Assembly: GCA_022497155.1 (NCBI GenBank)
Contig: MU385782.1
Span: 1-64,000, forward strand
Direction of reading: 5' to 3'
Length of the DNA: 64,000 bases
From: Whalleya microplaca
Taxonomy: Eukaryota > Ascomycota > Sordariomycetes > Xylariales > Xylariaceae
Position numbers and translations under genes: made by a program
Shown: positions 33,873 through 45,700 of the stretch, in pieces
Layout of the letters: every line of letters starts with the position of its first letter
Numbering within the stretch: the stretch's first letter is position 1
The notes under the pieces: generated by a model
Told to the model about the DNA's origin: nothing
Databases searched by the model: none
What the model saw: only the letters and a program-made list of their open reading frames with translations

Positions 33873-35460
33873 ATGTCTTTCAGAGTCTTCACAAGTAGAG
33901 CTGGGTCGGCAGCTAATGCTGCTGCTGCTACTATTTCTCCTTGCTGGAGGTGCCGTTTTACCATGCCTTTGAAGGCTAAGATCATCGATCCCCGGGTGGC
34001 ATCACGAGCACAAGTATGGCAGAAGTCTAACCCGTCTTTCTTCAAATGAGAGCTTGGCTGACTCTGCAAAACAGATGCATACAGATAACGCCAACAATGC
34101 TCCTAAAGAGCTGCCAGACGATCCACCCAATGATGTTGTTTTCAACAACCTATACAGCTTGCGAACCATCGAGCTAAACCGGCCCCAAAAGTACAACGCC
34201 CTCAATGCCTCCATGATTCGCAAGATATTCCCGCGACTGGTCGAGTGGGAGAAATCAGACATGGCGAATGTGGTGATCATCAAGGGTGCTGGCGACAAGG
34301 CATTCTGCGCGGGCGGCGATGTGGCTGTGCTTGCCGAACAAAATCAGGAGGGTCCGGAAGGCCAGCGCCGGTCTCTAGAGTATTTCGATCTAGAATACTC
34401 GCTCGATCACTATATTGCTACGTACCAGAAACCCTACATTGCCTTCATGGATGGCATCACAATGGGCGGCGGTGTGGGTCTCAGCGTGCATGCGCCGCTC
34501 CGAATTGCAACCGAAAGGACCGTCTTCGCTATGCCTGAGACTACGATTGGATTCTTCCCCGATGTTGGAGCCTCGTTCTTCTTGCCCAAGATGGCTGGGT
34601 CTATAGGTACCTACCTGGCTCTCACGAGTGAGCGGTTAAAGGGGGCCAACGTATTCTACTCGGGAATTGCAACCCACTACCTACACTCGACAAGTTTGCC
34701 AAGCTTGGAAGCGCGTCTCGCTGAATTGCGGTTCAAGGACTATTATCCCATGGCTCAGCGCTTAAATATCATCGAGAGGACCATCGAGGAATATGCCACG
34801 GGTCTGCCACCGCAGGAGCCGTTGCTGTTGGGTGGCGAACTTCGGAAGGCGATTGATCGGTGCTTCAGCAAAGATACTGTTCCCGACATATTAGCTGCCC
34901 TGAAGGAGGAGGACGGCTCAACTAAGGCCTGGGCAGAGAAGACTCTGGCTACCTTGCACGAACGATCACCAACTTCAGTTCATGTGGCCCTGAGGCAGAT
35001 GCGGGAAGCCCAAGACTGGACTATCAGACAGACGTTCAAGAGAGAATACCAAATAGCTTCAAAATTCATGGAGCATCACGACTTCGTCGAGGGTGTCACA
35101 GCGCGGTTGGCCAAGAAAGAGGTGAAAGAGGCTCCGAAATGGCAGCCGGCCAGCTTGGAAGACATTCAACCTGATAGTAACATCACCGATCCTTTCTTCC
35201 GGGCAACGGAAGACACACCAAAGACACAGTTGTTCGTCGACAGAGACTATAGCGAGTACCCCTTCCAATCCCTCGGTATACCTACGGAGGAGGAAGTCAA
35301 GCAGGAGGTTAAGGCTGACAAGAGATCTCGACGTGAAATTCGTGATCGACTTGTCCAAAGGAGAAAAGGCAGACAAGGTATCAAAATTATTCTAGAGGAG
35401 ATTCTAGCTCGGAAGACTTATGTAGACGAGGACGGCAAGGCTGCCTGGATCGATGAATGA
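33873..35460 (+). CDS. EHD3: 3-hydroxyisobutyryl-CoA hydrolase, mitochondrial
   Basis: Exon 1 (33873-34013) and exon 2 (34075-35460) give 508 residues. The 61-nt intron has donor GTATGG and branch ctgac 16 nt before acceptor aaacag. Exon 1 is Arg/Ser/Ala-rich (MSFRVFTSRAGSAANAAAAT), a typical mitochondrial presequence. The mature part is a crotonase-fold enzyme: TIELNRPQKYNALNASMI, oxyanion-hole loop DKAFCAGGDVA, GITMGGGVGLSVHAP, and MPETTIGFFPDVGASFFLPK with the catalytic Glu/Asp positions used by HIBCH. The C-terminal extension (about 300-500) also fits this subgroup rather than enoyl-CoA hydratases. It acts in valine catabolism, hydrolysing 3-hydroxyisobutyryl-CoA. In yeast the orthologue was also reported with mitochondrial ribosomes. 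Confidence 0.93.
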
Positions 35461-36587
35461 TCTCTGAATGAATGCGGTCCTGCTGCATCAGGTCTTTATG
35501 TACATTAGAAATGGCCAATATTAACCATGTATATATACACAGGTCTTGATGTCTAATTGAGAATGTGTATAACGTGCGAAGCAGAGCAGTATAGTCCTTA
35601 CACCTGCCCTAACACCTGACTGGGTCGTGATGTACTTAACTAGGCAGAATGGTGTGTTGCTTCTTGTGTTAATAGTATGTAGGCAGTAAAAGGAGATCAA
35701 AAAGTCTGAGTCATATGATATGCCTACTTTATAGACAAAAGTGGGGTGGTTAAGCACTGGGTAAGTATAAATATGAGTTTAGATACCCCTCCCTCAATGG
35801 AAAAGGTGAGAAAAGAGAGCTGCAATTGTCCCCCCCTTCTTTTTTATTGCGTATTGGGAGTTGAACTTCCATGTCTGCGTGTCTACTTCAAGTTGCTGCT
35901 GATAGGCGCTAACCCAGCACTTGCTAAACTCCGGCGCCTGACCTGGTGGCCTGTGCTTATCGGCCCCACCAACATTGAAGTGACCGGGCGGACCGTCTTA
36001 TGCACATTACCCCAACCACCGATGTGACGTCTTGGAGGAGCGTCTTCCAACGCGCTTCAGAAGCTTGTTAGCGCGAATCTCCACTGCCGTTCCACGCGTT
36101 CGTTGGCGGTACTTCCACTTCCTAAATAATCTGTTCTACCAACGTGTACCTCAAACTGCCAATCCACTGCACTCACATCTCAGACTACCTAAGATCAACC
36201 ACCCACCACATTTTCAACCTTGGACAATTCTAATCACAGCAAGCGCCTTCATTGATATATGACTTTGATCTGACATTGACACTGCTTCCCTCATATTTTT
36301 CCCGTAATTTTTCCAATTTCTCCCTCATTCACCCGTCACTGGACCTCGTCTGCAGCTCCATTCACTGCCTTCCCTGCCTTCTCCGAAGAATCATCAACAA
36401 CACGCCAACAACACGCCGTATACGATTCACGATCATGACACGCTTCACCATAACCATATTGTGATGCACTATTTCGTAAATCCGGATTGTTATACTTCTA
36501 ATTATCAGTCTACTATCCGTTCCGCGTATTTCGACAGGATAAAGGGTAATCTGGCAACAATTCTACTTCGCCTTCCTCTTGGCAGAG
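35461..36587. other. Intergenic and long 5' leader of the Spt21-like gene
   Basis: No gene. The right half probably contains the leader of the Spt21-like gene, with pyrimidine-rich sequence and two upstream ATG frames: 36435-36464 and 36464-36643. The second overlaps the main start codon in another frame. Confidence 0.5.
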
Positions 36588-36643
36588 ATGGCAAACTACA
36601 ACAGTGCCACCACCTCTTGGGGCAGCACGCCTACCGCAGGTGA
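36435..36643 (+). promoter_or_regulatory. Two chained uORFs, the second overlapping the main start
   Basis: uORF1 (ATG 36435, stop TGA 36462-36464) overlaps the ATG of uORF2 in TGATG. uORF2 runs 59 codons from 36464 to 36643 and covers the main ATG at 36588 in a different frame. If transcription starts upstream of 36435 and no leader intron removes them, these would limit translation of the main protein. Confidence 0.5.
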
Positions 36644-39600
36644 TGACCAAGGCCTGCAACTGCGGCCAATGGGGCGTATGCAATCTCAGATGTTGTTAGG
36701 GTCCTTCAATTGCTGATCAATGCTATCTAGTGAAGGTCCATTACACGTTCGACAAAGAGAGTCAAGAGCGTTGTCTGGCCCGATGGCCTCAAATCCTTCA
36801 CGTGCAGACGATCCCCGTAGACGAACAGCATTCGATTGGCGTCATTAACTTGAAGACATGTCTGCAAGCTGTCGCCCAGTGTAGCCCGGAGCTGGTAGGA
36901 GATAGTGAGAAGGATTATACGGTATACGCCTTCGACTACTCCGAGCCCGACACGCCCCTAGTTGGCCAGGGAATGTTCTCATGGGGACTCAGCCAAGGAA
37001 CGGACCCTCATAGTGCTCAGCCACAATTGATTGTTGGGCGCATCACGAGAAATGTGCTCGCCATCTTTGGAAATGGCATCAGGGAGACCCTCGAAGTCAG
37101 ATTGAAGTTGACTGCAATCCCAAAAATTGCACGGAATGCGCCAACACCACATCCGACATTTATTGCCAAGCAGATCCCGAGTCTAGCAACCTCTACATCT
37201 GCTCTCTCAGATAATACTGAGTGGAATTCATTCCTTCAATCTAACCCAAACCTAGGCCAGCAGGCGAGAGGGTCTACCGTTCACTCTTCAACAATAGCCC
37301 CTGTACCGGTTCGACCCTTCAACTCGAACTACGAAGCCAGAAACGATCTTGCCTCGCCGGGGATCCCAGGATCACAAGGTGTTCCAGGCAGCCGTTCAGC
37401 CTCGACTGACCCAACTCCCGCAGGACCATATAGGCCGGGTTCAGTTCAAGCTCCCGGTGCACCAGGGCAACAGCAAGGTTTAACAACCGGAGAATCTGCA
37501 TCAGCCCCAGCTCCAGCTAAGGGTGGCAAGCCACAGTCACGTCCCGCTTCTAGAGCATCGAGCCGTGGTACAGGCAAGCCCAGGGGACGCCCACGTAAGA
37601 AGCCTCTTCCAAATGAGGGTAGCACCTCTGGCTATGAAGATGGCACAGACGCAGATGACGGGCCTCGAAACAAAAAGAGAGCCAAGATAACTAAAGCTGA
37701 GCGTAGCAATACTGCTACATTTGGGTCAGCGCCCGAATCTCTTCGAGTGGCTGCCAGCACAGCAGGATCTATCCGAAACTTTCGTCCGGTCGCTGTTGGT
37801 GGAGGGGACGGCCCTGGAGGAAATCATCTTCATGAAGGTCCACGGCCTCCGACTCCCGTTCCTCGACGATCGGGACTTTCCCAAACAAGGCCTATAGCGG
37901 CGAGCAACCTAAGACGTGCATCAATATCAGGCCAAGCGATGGATAGTTCGTTCTCGTCATCTTACCTGGAGCTTGACCGTTCGATGTCCCAAAGTCACGA
38001 TGCTCGATCACCTACGGACTCTGCTGCTCCATCGCCTTCCCAGACTTATAGTGATGGACCTAGCCCCGCCGATATCTCCTCGTCGCCTCCAGTTCCACGG
38101 TCCGCACTATACAGCACTCGGTCCAGCCCAGCACCCTCGAGTCCTATCTTACCTCCGATGCCGATGCCGATGTCTCAGCCTGATTCTGGATTCATGAGTG
38201 GAGGATTAGAAGACAGTCGGATAGAAGAGGATAATGCCAGCAGATTTCCTACCAATGTCCGCTCTCAAGCTCCTATAGTCGCGAAGCCGAAGCCTCGCCG
38301 GAGTCGAGCAAAGAAACAGCCAGCCAAGCCCCAACAGCAAGATCTTGTAATTCATACGGAGACTCCTGGCCCCCCTGAGCTGTTGCCTCAGACCTCGATA
38401 TATAATCCACCTTCAAATTCTCGCCACGATACTCACGCTAGTACAACGCCTCGAGCTTCGGAACCTCCGATTTTACCACCAGTAATGAGAAGCGAATTAG
38501 GGGCAGAGCCACAGGCTCGCGAAGACCAAGCAAAGGCAATGTCGCCTGAAAATAATACGGAGGGGGACACCCAAAGAGATTTGGCAGGTATAAAGGCAAT
38601 TATGATGAGTGGATTTAGGGATGACGAGCAACGGCAATCTATGGACTCGTTCTGTTCTGGCGATCAGACCTTCTTCGCTCCGGCGCCGGCTGGAGAGCCG
38701 TCTCGACATGATGGTGTACAGCCCTCAATAGAGACGACCAATGGTCCAATGGAGCCACCCACGCTTCCTAACCAAGAACATAATACATCCGTAGAGCCGG
38801 AGCTACCAGCGGTACCCGCCAGCGATCCTGTTCTTCCGCAGCTCACATTTCCAATGCCCCTCTCAGAGCCGATGCACCCTCAAACCGATGCCGCTGGCCC
38901 TTCAGACGGGAAATCAAACAAGAATGCCGTGAAGAGACAGGCAATCAGGCAGAAGTTGGAGGAAGCGATTGCTGGAGGTCAGATGCCATCTTTCTGTCGC
39001 AACTGTGGCGCTCTTCAAACACCGACATGGCGGAAAATATGGAGACAGGAGCATAAGGGCGTCCCAGCGTACCATGAGTATTCGGAGAAGCCCGGTCATG
39101 TCACTGCAATCAACATCCTCGAGAGGGATGATGAAGGCAAACCAACTCTGTACGAGATGATCAAGAAGTCTCTGGGCACGACAGATGACAAGAACAACTG
39201 GTCTCAAATACTCCTTTGTAACCGTGAGTGGAACCCCCCCCTTCAAGGTCGTATGCTCTTAGTTACTAATCGTTCAAAAAGCTTGTGGCATATGGTTTAG
39301 TAAATTTAAAGGTCATCGACCCCCCGAGAAATGGGAGAAGGACGAGCAACGACTGTCACAGACCCGTAAGAAGAGAGCAAATGGCAGTGGACCATCTCGA
39401 GTGAAGAAGTCTCGGACCAAAAGCGACGCTCAGAGCGACGCTCAGATGAACTTGACTTCTGAAGCTTGCTTGCCAACAGATCCACTTGGGCCTCTCGATG
39501 GCTCTTTATCGCCACAAGGCACAGGGGTAGACACATCTAACGAAGCGCAGCAGCAAGGCTATGCCAGTAACAACGGTTCAGGGAAAGGACGCATGCCCAC

Positions 39601-40573
39601 CAATCCCGATGTGAGGCGTGAGGGATCAACACATTCCCAAGGATCTACTCCCTCCAAAGGAGCCGGGACTCCAGACAGTCCCATCACCTTCGATGACGGC
39701 CTTAGAGGCACTCGACGATTACTCTTTCCCTCGCCGCGAAAAGACGGCGAGCAAAAGATCCTGGGGGAGCTTGCAGTTAACATCGTGCATACATCCCCCG
39801 AATTCAACGAGGCCAAAGGAGGAGAACAAGAAACAGGAAAGGAGAATGGCGGACCATCATCTATCCAGGGCCCGCAATCCGCAAGCGACGACTTCGCCGA
39901 CCTCTTCGGCACTCCGCCCCGTCCCTCGACACCCCCTCCCAAGACCAACAGCGGCAGCGGCAGCGGCAGCGGCAGCGGCGGCCCTTTCAAGACGCCCACG
40001 CACCCGACCCCGAGCCATCGACCAGTCACTAGAAGTGTCACCCGCTCGATGCGCTCCGTCCGCTCCGTCACCTCCCCCAGCCAGCTGCTCCTACGACCGG
40101 AGCGCACGCCCTCACAGACCCCCCGCTCGGCCGTGGGCGGCAGCGGCGGTGGCGGTGCCGGCTCCAGCATCGCGCGCCTGCCCTCGCACCTCCTCCTCGA
40201 CGACCACGTCTTCGGCACCCCGCTCTCGCGCTCCATCAACCAGCTACTCTCCGAAGCCGACCACTTCGTCATGCCCTCGCCCAGCCGCGGCCACCATCTG
40301 GACCTCGGCGAGCTAGCGCATCACCATCTGCTCGACAGCGACGTGGGCGTGGGCGGTGGCTCCTTCGACTTCGGCACGCTGCTGAGCACGGACGGCGTTA
40401 TGCCTAGCTCGCCGCCGGTCCTGCGCAATGGTGGACATGGACATGGTGGTCATCATATGGGGTTCGGTGGGAGTCTGACGTACGATGATGGAGCGAGTCT
40501 GTGGGCGCAGATTGATGCTGGGGCTGGGCAGGGGATGGGCGGTATTGAGGAGCGAGGGGATGGTGCACAGTAA
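36588..40573 (+). CDS. Spt21/Ams2-like GATA-type zinc-finger regulator
   Basis: Exons 36588-36675, 36731-39223 and 39282-40573 give 1290 residues. The first join makes RPMGLKVHYTFDKESQERCL, the conserved start of the Spt21 N-terminal domain, which continues to about residue 150 with LKTCLQAVAQCSPELV and VGQGMFSWGL. A long Pro/Ser-rich disordered region has an AT-hook-like GKPRGRPRKK (about 300). The zinc finger is C785-x2-C788 ... C859-x2-C862, with TPTWRKIWR after the first pair. The second intron falls inside the last pair and the splice yields CNPCGIWFSKFKGHRPPEKW. In yeasts, Spt21 and Ams2 control histone gene transcription and silencing. The 70-residue spacer is much longer than in a classic GATA finger. 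Confidence 0.88.
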
Positions 40574-41484
40574 GCATTCTCACGATGCTTACGCCTAGAA
40601 CTGGTGTTTCTAGCACGCGATGGACGTGGTGATTCGTATTTTGAGTCAGGTCTACCTACATATGTATATATGCATGAGTGCGCGCGCATGTGTATTTTTT
40701 GCCTCGAGGTATCGACACTGGAGTTGGGACGGACGGGCATACAGGGGCGAGAGCTGAGGAAGGACATACATACCCATACCCCGCCCCCGAGTAAGTCATG
40801 GTGTTCAGGCAGCGTTGTGTTTTTGTTTCAAGCGCTGGTTCTCGGGTACTAGGTATAGAGGCATACATACTTGCGTCGGCGTATAAGTGCATGCATAGGT
40901 AGATGGTAGTGTCCAGTGCACTATTTCTACATACATGGCAGGGTTTCGAGAATAAGAAGTCTTGTGCTATATATATACTACTGTTGCGGGTTTGTGATGT
41001 GCTTTGTGAATGTTCCTTATGACTATGGTTTATGTCCCTAATGTGCTGGTATGGGGTAATGTCTGCTAGATGTTGGACTGCCTTGCCTTGTCTTTTAATT
41101 AGATGCGGATAGGGAGTCGTTCGATTCTGGGATTATATACGTGTGCAAGCTAGATTCTGTGTTGACTGGATCCGGCTCATACGGATATAATCGTGACGAG
41201 GCAGAAGGCAAGTTATATGAGTATTTGAATGTCTTTATACCCTTATGATATTTGCATAACCGTTGTATACCCCTACGAATTAGATGCTAGAGACGATTAG
41301 CTATGTGTTGGTATTTATACCAAGGTTCTTTTATAGAAACAAGAGCCTAATATGTTGTTGGCAAGGTTGGTCTTTACTTTAGATCAAGCATAAATAGGTT
41401 ACGAGACAGGTCTTACTATTCATTAAGAAGCGAAGAACACCTAGGCAGTAGATACATAGTAGTCATGGGGTTTCATAATTTTTT
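40574..41484. other. Convergent intergenic region
   Basis: The 3' flanks of the Spt21-like gene and of the minus-strand unit ending at 41485. No further gene seen. Confidence 0.5.
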
Positions 41485-42102
41485 TTATAAATTTTCTAGC
41501 TCAAAGGAGTCCGGCCTCTCGATCCGCCAGCGACCCGCCTCGTCCATGCGCATAGTCACGACACGCCCGTCGCCAAAGCCCTCGAGGATCATCTCCAGCA
41601 GGTCATCTGCATGCTTCTCCAGCTCCCTGCGCCGTCTGATCTCCGCGAGGCTCACCAGGTTTCCAGACCTGGACCGGAAGAGCCTGCCGCGCGGCTTCGC
41701 CGAAGCCGGTGGGACAAAAGAAGGTTCTAGAGATTTATCACTGTTGCTACTGCTACTGTTACTTCTGTCAAGATGGGGAGATCGGTGAGGGAATTCAGGA
41801 GTGCTTTGCTGTATGGACTGGCTGCTTTTGGTACTGGATTGGGACGGTTGCCTGTGATGGGTGGTCGACCACGAGGATTGTGGCGTGTCCTGGATGGTTA
41901 GTTGCGAGAGTTCATTACTGAGAGACGACAACGGCTGAGACGACTGAGGACTTGCAGCGACAGCAACGGTTGGTTGAGGCAAGTTATAGTGCTCTATTAG
42001 AGATTGAGACTGAGATGAGTCTCGTTGAGACTGCTGAGACTGATGCTGCTGCTGCGACGAGCCAGCCGGCCACCCTAGAGAAACACGTCCGCGTGGGTAC
42101 CG
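41485..42102 (-). CDS. In-frame extension downstream of RPA3, no start codon of its own
   Basis: About 205 codons stay open from the RPA3 stop (42103-42105) to TAG at 41485, in the same frame as RPA3 exon 3. There is no ATG until deep in the C-terminal third. The first part is Ser/Gln-rich. The end looks like a folded conserved segment: SAKPRGRLFRSRSGNLVS, AEIRRRRELEKHADDLLEMI, EGFGDGRVVTMRMDEAGRWR. Three explanations are open. TGA readthrough is one. A second is an alternative acceptor (ctctag, exon from 42074) joining RPA3 exon 2 in phase and replacing exon 3, giving a 280-residue protein. A third is a separate gene whose first exon I cannot find. I do not recognise the C-terminal family. 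Confidence 0.6.
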   Translation of the reverse strand, partial: RYPRGRVSLGWPAGSSQQQHQSQQSQRDSSQSQSLIEHYNLPQPTVAVAASPQSSQPLSSLSNELSQLTIQDTPQSSWSTTHHRQPSQSSTKSSQSIQQSTPEFPHRSPHLDRSNSSSSNSDKSLEPSFVPPASAKPRGRLFRSRSGNLVSLAEIRRRRELEKHADDLLEMILEGFGDGRVVTMRMDEAGRWRIERPDSFELENL

Positions 42103-42774
42103 TCACATGCCTCGATCCGGATAGACGAAGAGGTCCTTATGCTGGTGCGTGACATCGACGACGCTCTGAGCAATTTGAAAATCTGCGACAAGTATTAGGA
42201 ACAAAATGTCAGGAACAGAAGCTCCAAAGTTGTGAAGACTGTGGCAATGGTATGTTGGAACTCGGATGATATGCAAGTAAAGAGCCAGGGTGCGTGAATC
42301 CTATTGGACGGCACAATGCTTGTCGAATGATATAGACAATAGTTTGGTATGCAGGTTGGCGAGTCAGGAAGTGAGGTGTATTCCCCCATACATACCGACG
42401 TTATTACCGAGGTCCATCGCAGTTAATACCTTAATCGACAGGTCGGGGTTCACCTTTCCGATAATCTGAGCACCGTTTCCAACCATGAGATGACAATCCT
42501 GAGTTTGGGTTTAATTAGCGGTCATGTATCTCCTGTGTAATATCCTAACGCCGGTGTGATGTAGATCTCCCTGCGGCATAGCAGTACATATGAGGGCGGA
42601 CATTGGAAGCTCTTATTAACCTACCCGGTTGAGACTTGCTTGAATCTGACCATCGGCATCGAGAAAGGCGACATCGCCACGGAGCTGCACCACTTTCCCA
42701 ACGATCATGACGTTGCGGCCAACGAATGAATCGATGAGGGAAGCAGAGATACGGGGTGTGGATATCGGCTCCAT
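42103..42774 (-). CDS. RFA3: Replication protein A subunit 3 (RPA14)
   Basis: Exons 42774-42625, 42498-42396 and 42182-42103 give 110 residues, the usual size. Introns are 126 and 213 nt. The protein is a single OB fold: ISTPRISASLIDSFVGRNVM, GKVVQLRGDVAFLDADGQIQ, ASLNRDCHLMVGNGAQIIGK, VNPDLSIKVLTAMDLGNNVD, FQIAQSVVDVTHQHKDLF. RPA3 is the smallest subunit of the heterotrimeric single-strand DNA-binding complex used in replication, repair and recombination, where it helps build the trimer core. The second intron is long for this genome and the stop is followed in frame by coding-like sequence, so isoforms are possible. Confidence 0.92.
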
Positions 42775-45700
42775 TATCGGGATGAAAGCAAAGGGCGACT
42801 GACGATGAATAATTTGCTGTTATCACGATGAAGTCAATGCCCTACCACGTATGTTGAGACTGTGTTGTGTGCTTCCTTAGGTAATGTGCTGAGTGGGTTT
42901 TATTTGGTGATGCTTAGCGGGACAGAGTTAAAAGCGCGACGCGTAGGGATGTAGTAGTATTGGAATGTAATTAAGCTATACAGGTACACATGCTGTGTAC
43001 TTAAGCAGGCAGTCACATGATCAGATTGTCTCAGAATATCGAATTCCTTAGAATATTCATCTACATAGCATACCTACTTAGAGGTGATCTTCAACAGATT
43101 TTACATACGCATAGTCGTCTAGCTAGAAGAGTATCTACTAGGTCTGGGGCGTTGAAGTATGGCGCCGAGAAGAATCCGTAGCGCAAATTATATATTGCTT
43201 AAAGTACGAAGAATTGGCTTTATTAGTGTGTCAAAAAGCATATTGACACGAGAGTGTATTCTGGCAGCTACCCACATGCATCAAACTCAATAAGCTTGGT
43301 GAGTAACATACAAAGTATGCGATGCCTATTGATAAAAACTTATAATTTGTCCACAACAAGCTTGCCCCTTACATAGCCATATGCGCATTATCTAGGTTGC
43401 GGGCCTGCTGCGGATCGGTTCGGCTTCCTGACAGAAGCAAAATGTGCCCCAGCCTGCCTTGCACCTACATACATAGGACATGTAGGTCGGCAAGTAGGTA
43501 CCGAACACACCTAGGTGAGGAATTACATGGTATTAGGAGAATTATTTGGGTTAACCAATGAAGTTCACTGGGGAGGTCGATACACTTTACTATGTATGTG
43601 CTAAAGGCTACTAGCATCATTCAATATACCCTGTCAGCCCTGTTCATCTACATAGTACTGAGACGGACCTATCTCAAGCAGACTACCAGCAGACAATCGG
43701 CCATGCTAAGCAGTCACCGTCCGCAGCGATCTATTTCACGTGAAAATATCTACAGGTTACCAAGACTAGAGTTATCTTGCCAAGCTCCCTCCAGTTCCGC
43801 AAATATGCGCATCATACAAGCAGGTGAACTTGGAAAGCCTTTTGCTTCGCATTTCCTGTCTTCTACATAGATATTTATGGAAACTAAGTAGTATTTAGGC
43901 AGCATTGCTCAACAACCTCAACTAGGTACTTAATGCATGCAATATAGTAAAAGTCAGATGAGTGGAACAAGGGGACCCATGGCTACCTAGGTACATATAG
44001 ATAGTTTTACGATGGTTGACAGATATTGGAGCATCCGAGCCGACCGAAAAAGCCATACAAAAAGTCTCGACTACCTCGAAGGTCCCATTCCACAATATCT
44101 TCAGTTTATATGAGAACAGGCCAGGAACCAGTCCACCCTCAGTGACAAGAAGAGAATCTACTAATAGATAAGGCTAAATAAGACAATACTGATGCGATCT
44201 CATTTGTTCAAGTAGATGCACGAATGAGCTACCTTCGTTGATCTCGATAACATCCTCCGTAGCGGTACTGTGGATTCGCACGCCCCAAGTGATAACGCCA
44301 TGTGTAACCTCCGGAGGGCCGGCTACGATCCGGATCAACGGGCGTCTGGGCGTTGTGGCTGGGCTAATGAGGTTAGCACTATGGCTGAGTCACATCTAAG
44401 CCATGTCGCATCTAAACTGGATAGAGAAGAACAAAAGAAACCGTTTGGCCAGTAAGTGAGCTGGTGGCGATTGTCACAGGTGCTTTGAAAAATTCGGTCG
44501 TTAATCAGGCACGTAGGAGTTTGCCGATCCCATCTATCCAGTAAACGAACGACTCCTTAAACTTTTCTTAGGCAACCCAGGTCAATTGCTGCGCCCAAGG
44601 ACGACGAAAACAGGATTATCAATCATCACGAAATGCGCAGACTAAATTGCTGCCAGGATAAACTACCAATTGACTACTTAAAGCCATGAACTCAATCCCT
44701 CCTCGTCAGGGATCCAGGTTGTGACAGGTTCACCATGTTGCGTTTGCGAGCTGCAATGGCAAAACTCTCAGTAAGGCTGGCCGCGACTGTGACAATATGA
44801 AACAATGTGGCACATTCCTTCGTGGTGCATAGGGTGCGGTTCAGCCACTTTTTGATAGCAACCTCTCGAACCTAGGCTCGTCAGCACTGCGGCTGCTCAC
44901 ACATCGTGTAAAAGCTTGCATATGTAGCATAACCCACACTATCGGGTTCGAGATGCCATCCAGGCTTTGAGACAAACGGCTGAACGGTTTGAGTGACCCC
45001 AAAACTAACGCCATCTAATAACTATCATAGTACGCATATAGCATCGTCTCAATTGAAACTAATTCCATCCGAAGTAGTCTTGTACCACTCGGTCCCGGCA
45101 CAATCGCTTCAACTCGACTAAGCATAGTTCTATACGGACCACAGAAAAATCCGTAGCTCATCGTAGTCCATCTAGTTGTGTTGGATATATACCCGGGGTG
45201 ATGGGTGTTATTAGACGTTGGCCGGATCGTTATAGTCCTCCCCTACTAGGTTCAAAGATACTTCACTTAGCCAAAGCTTCGAGCCCATCTTTCAAGCTCA
45301 AAGAGTGAACCATCAGCCAATGACAAGCTGTCAATGAACTCTACTGAAGACCCCTTCTCCATGTCAATTGTCACCTGAACTTAAATTAGTAATAAGAACA
45401 ATGTTGTCTTCTCCTCTAATTCAACTGCTGCTACACGGAAATAGCATGACTGCTCGAGAAAACCATCGCCCCTTGAGAAGTAGGTAAAGTATGTGTTATG
45501 GAGATCTATAGAAGCGCATGCGGCCCTCTCCGTGAAGCTAATTATACTTCTGACCGATGCTCCAGACTAGAAGATGAAGTCGAAGGGAATCCCAAGGCAT
45601 ATGTTGTATGCGTAGTAGATCTACCCCAACAGCGCTGAACTCTAATAACCCCATCTGCTTTCTAATACTCTGAACTTCAGTCCACATACATGTCAACGGC

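Noticed and set aside
35840..35890. tRNA-like string gggagttgaacttcc
   Set aside because: It forms a simple inverted repeat, but the T-arm stem does not pair and no other arms are present.
36731..36760. Start of the Spt21-like protein at the GTG of 36730
   Set aside because: Splicing a first exon from ATG 36588 with donor GTATGC gives the conserved RPMGLKVHYTF and a proper ATG start.
42042..42157. Separate first exon for the RPA3-downstream ORF (ATGTCACGC) joined by a 32-nt intron
   Set aside because: The phase fits, but 32 nt is below the usual minimum for fungal introns and there is no proper branch site.
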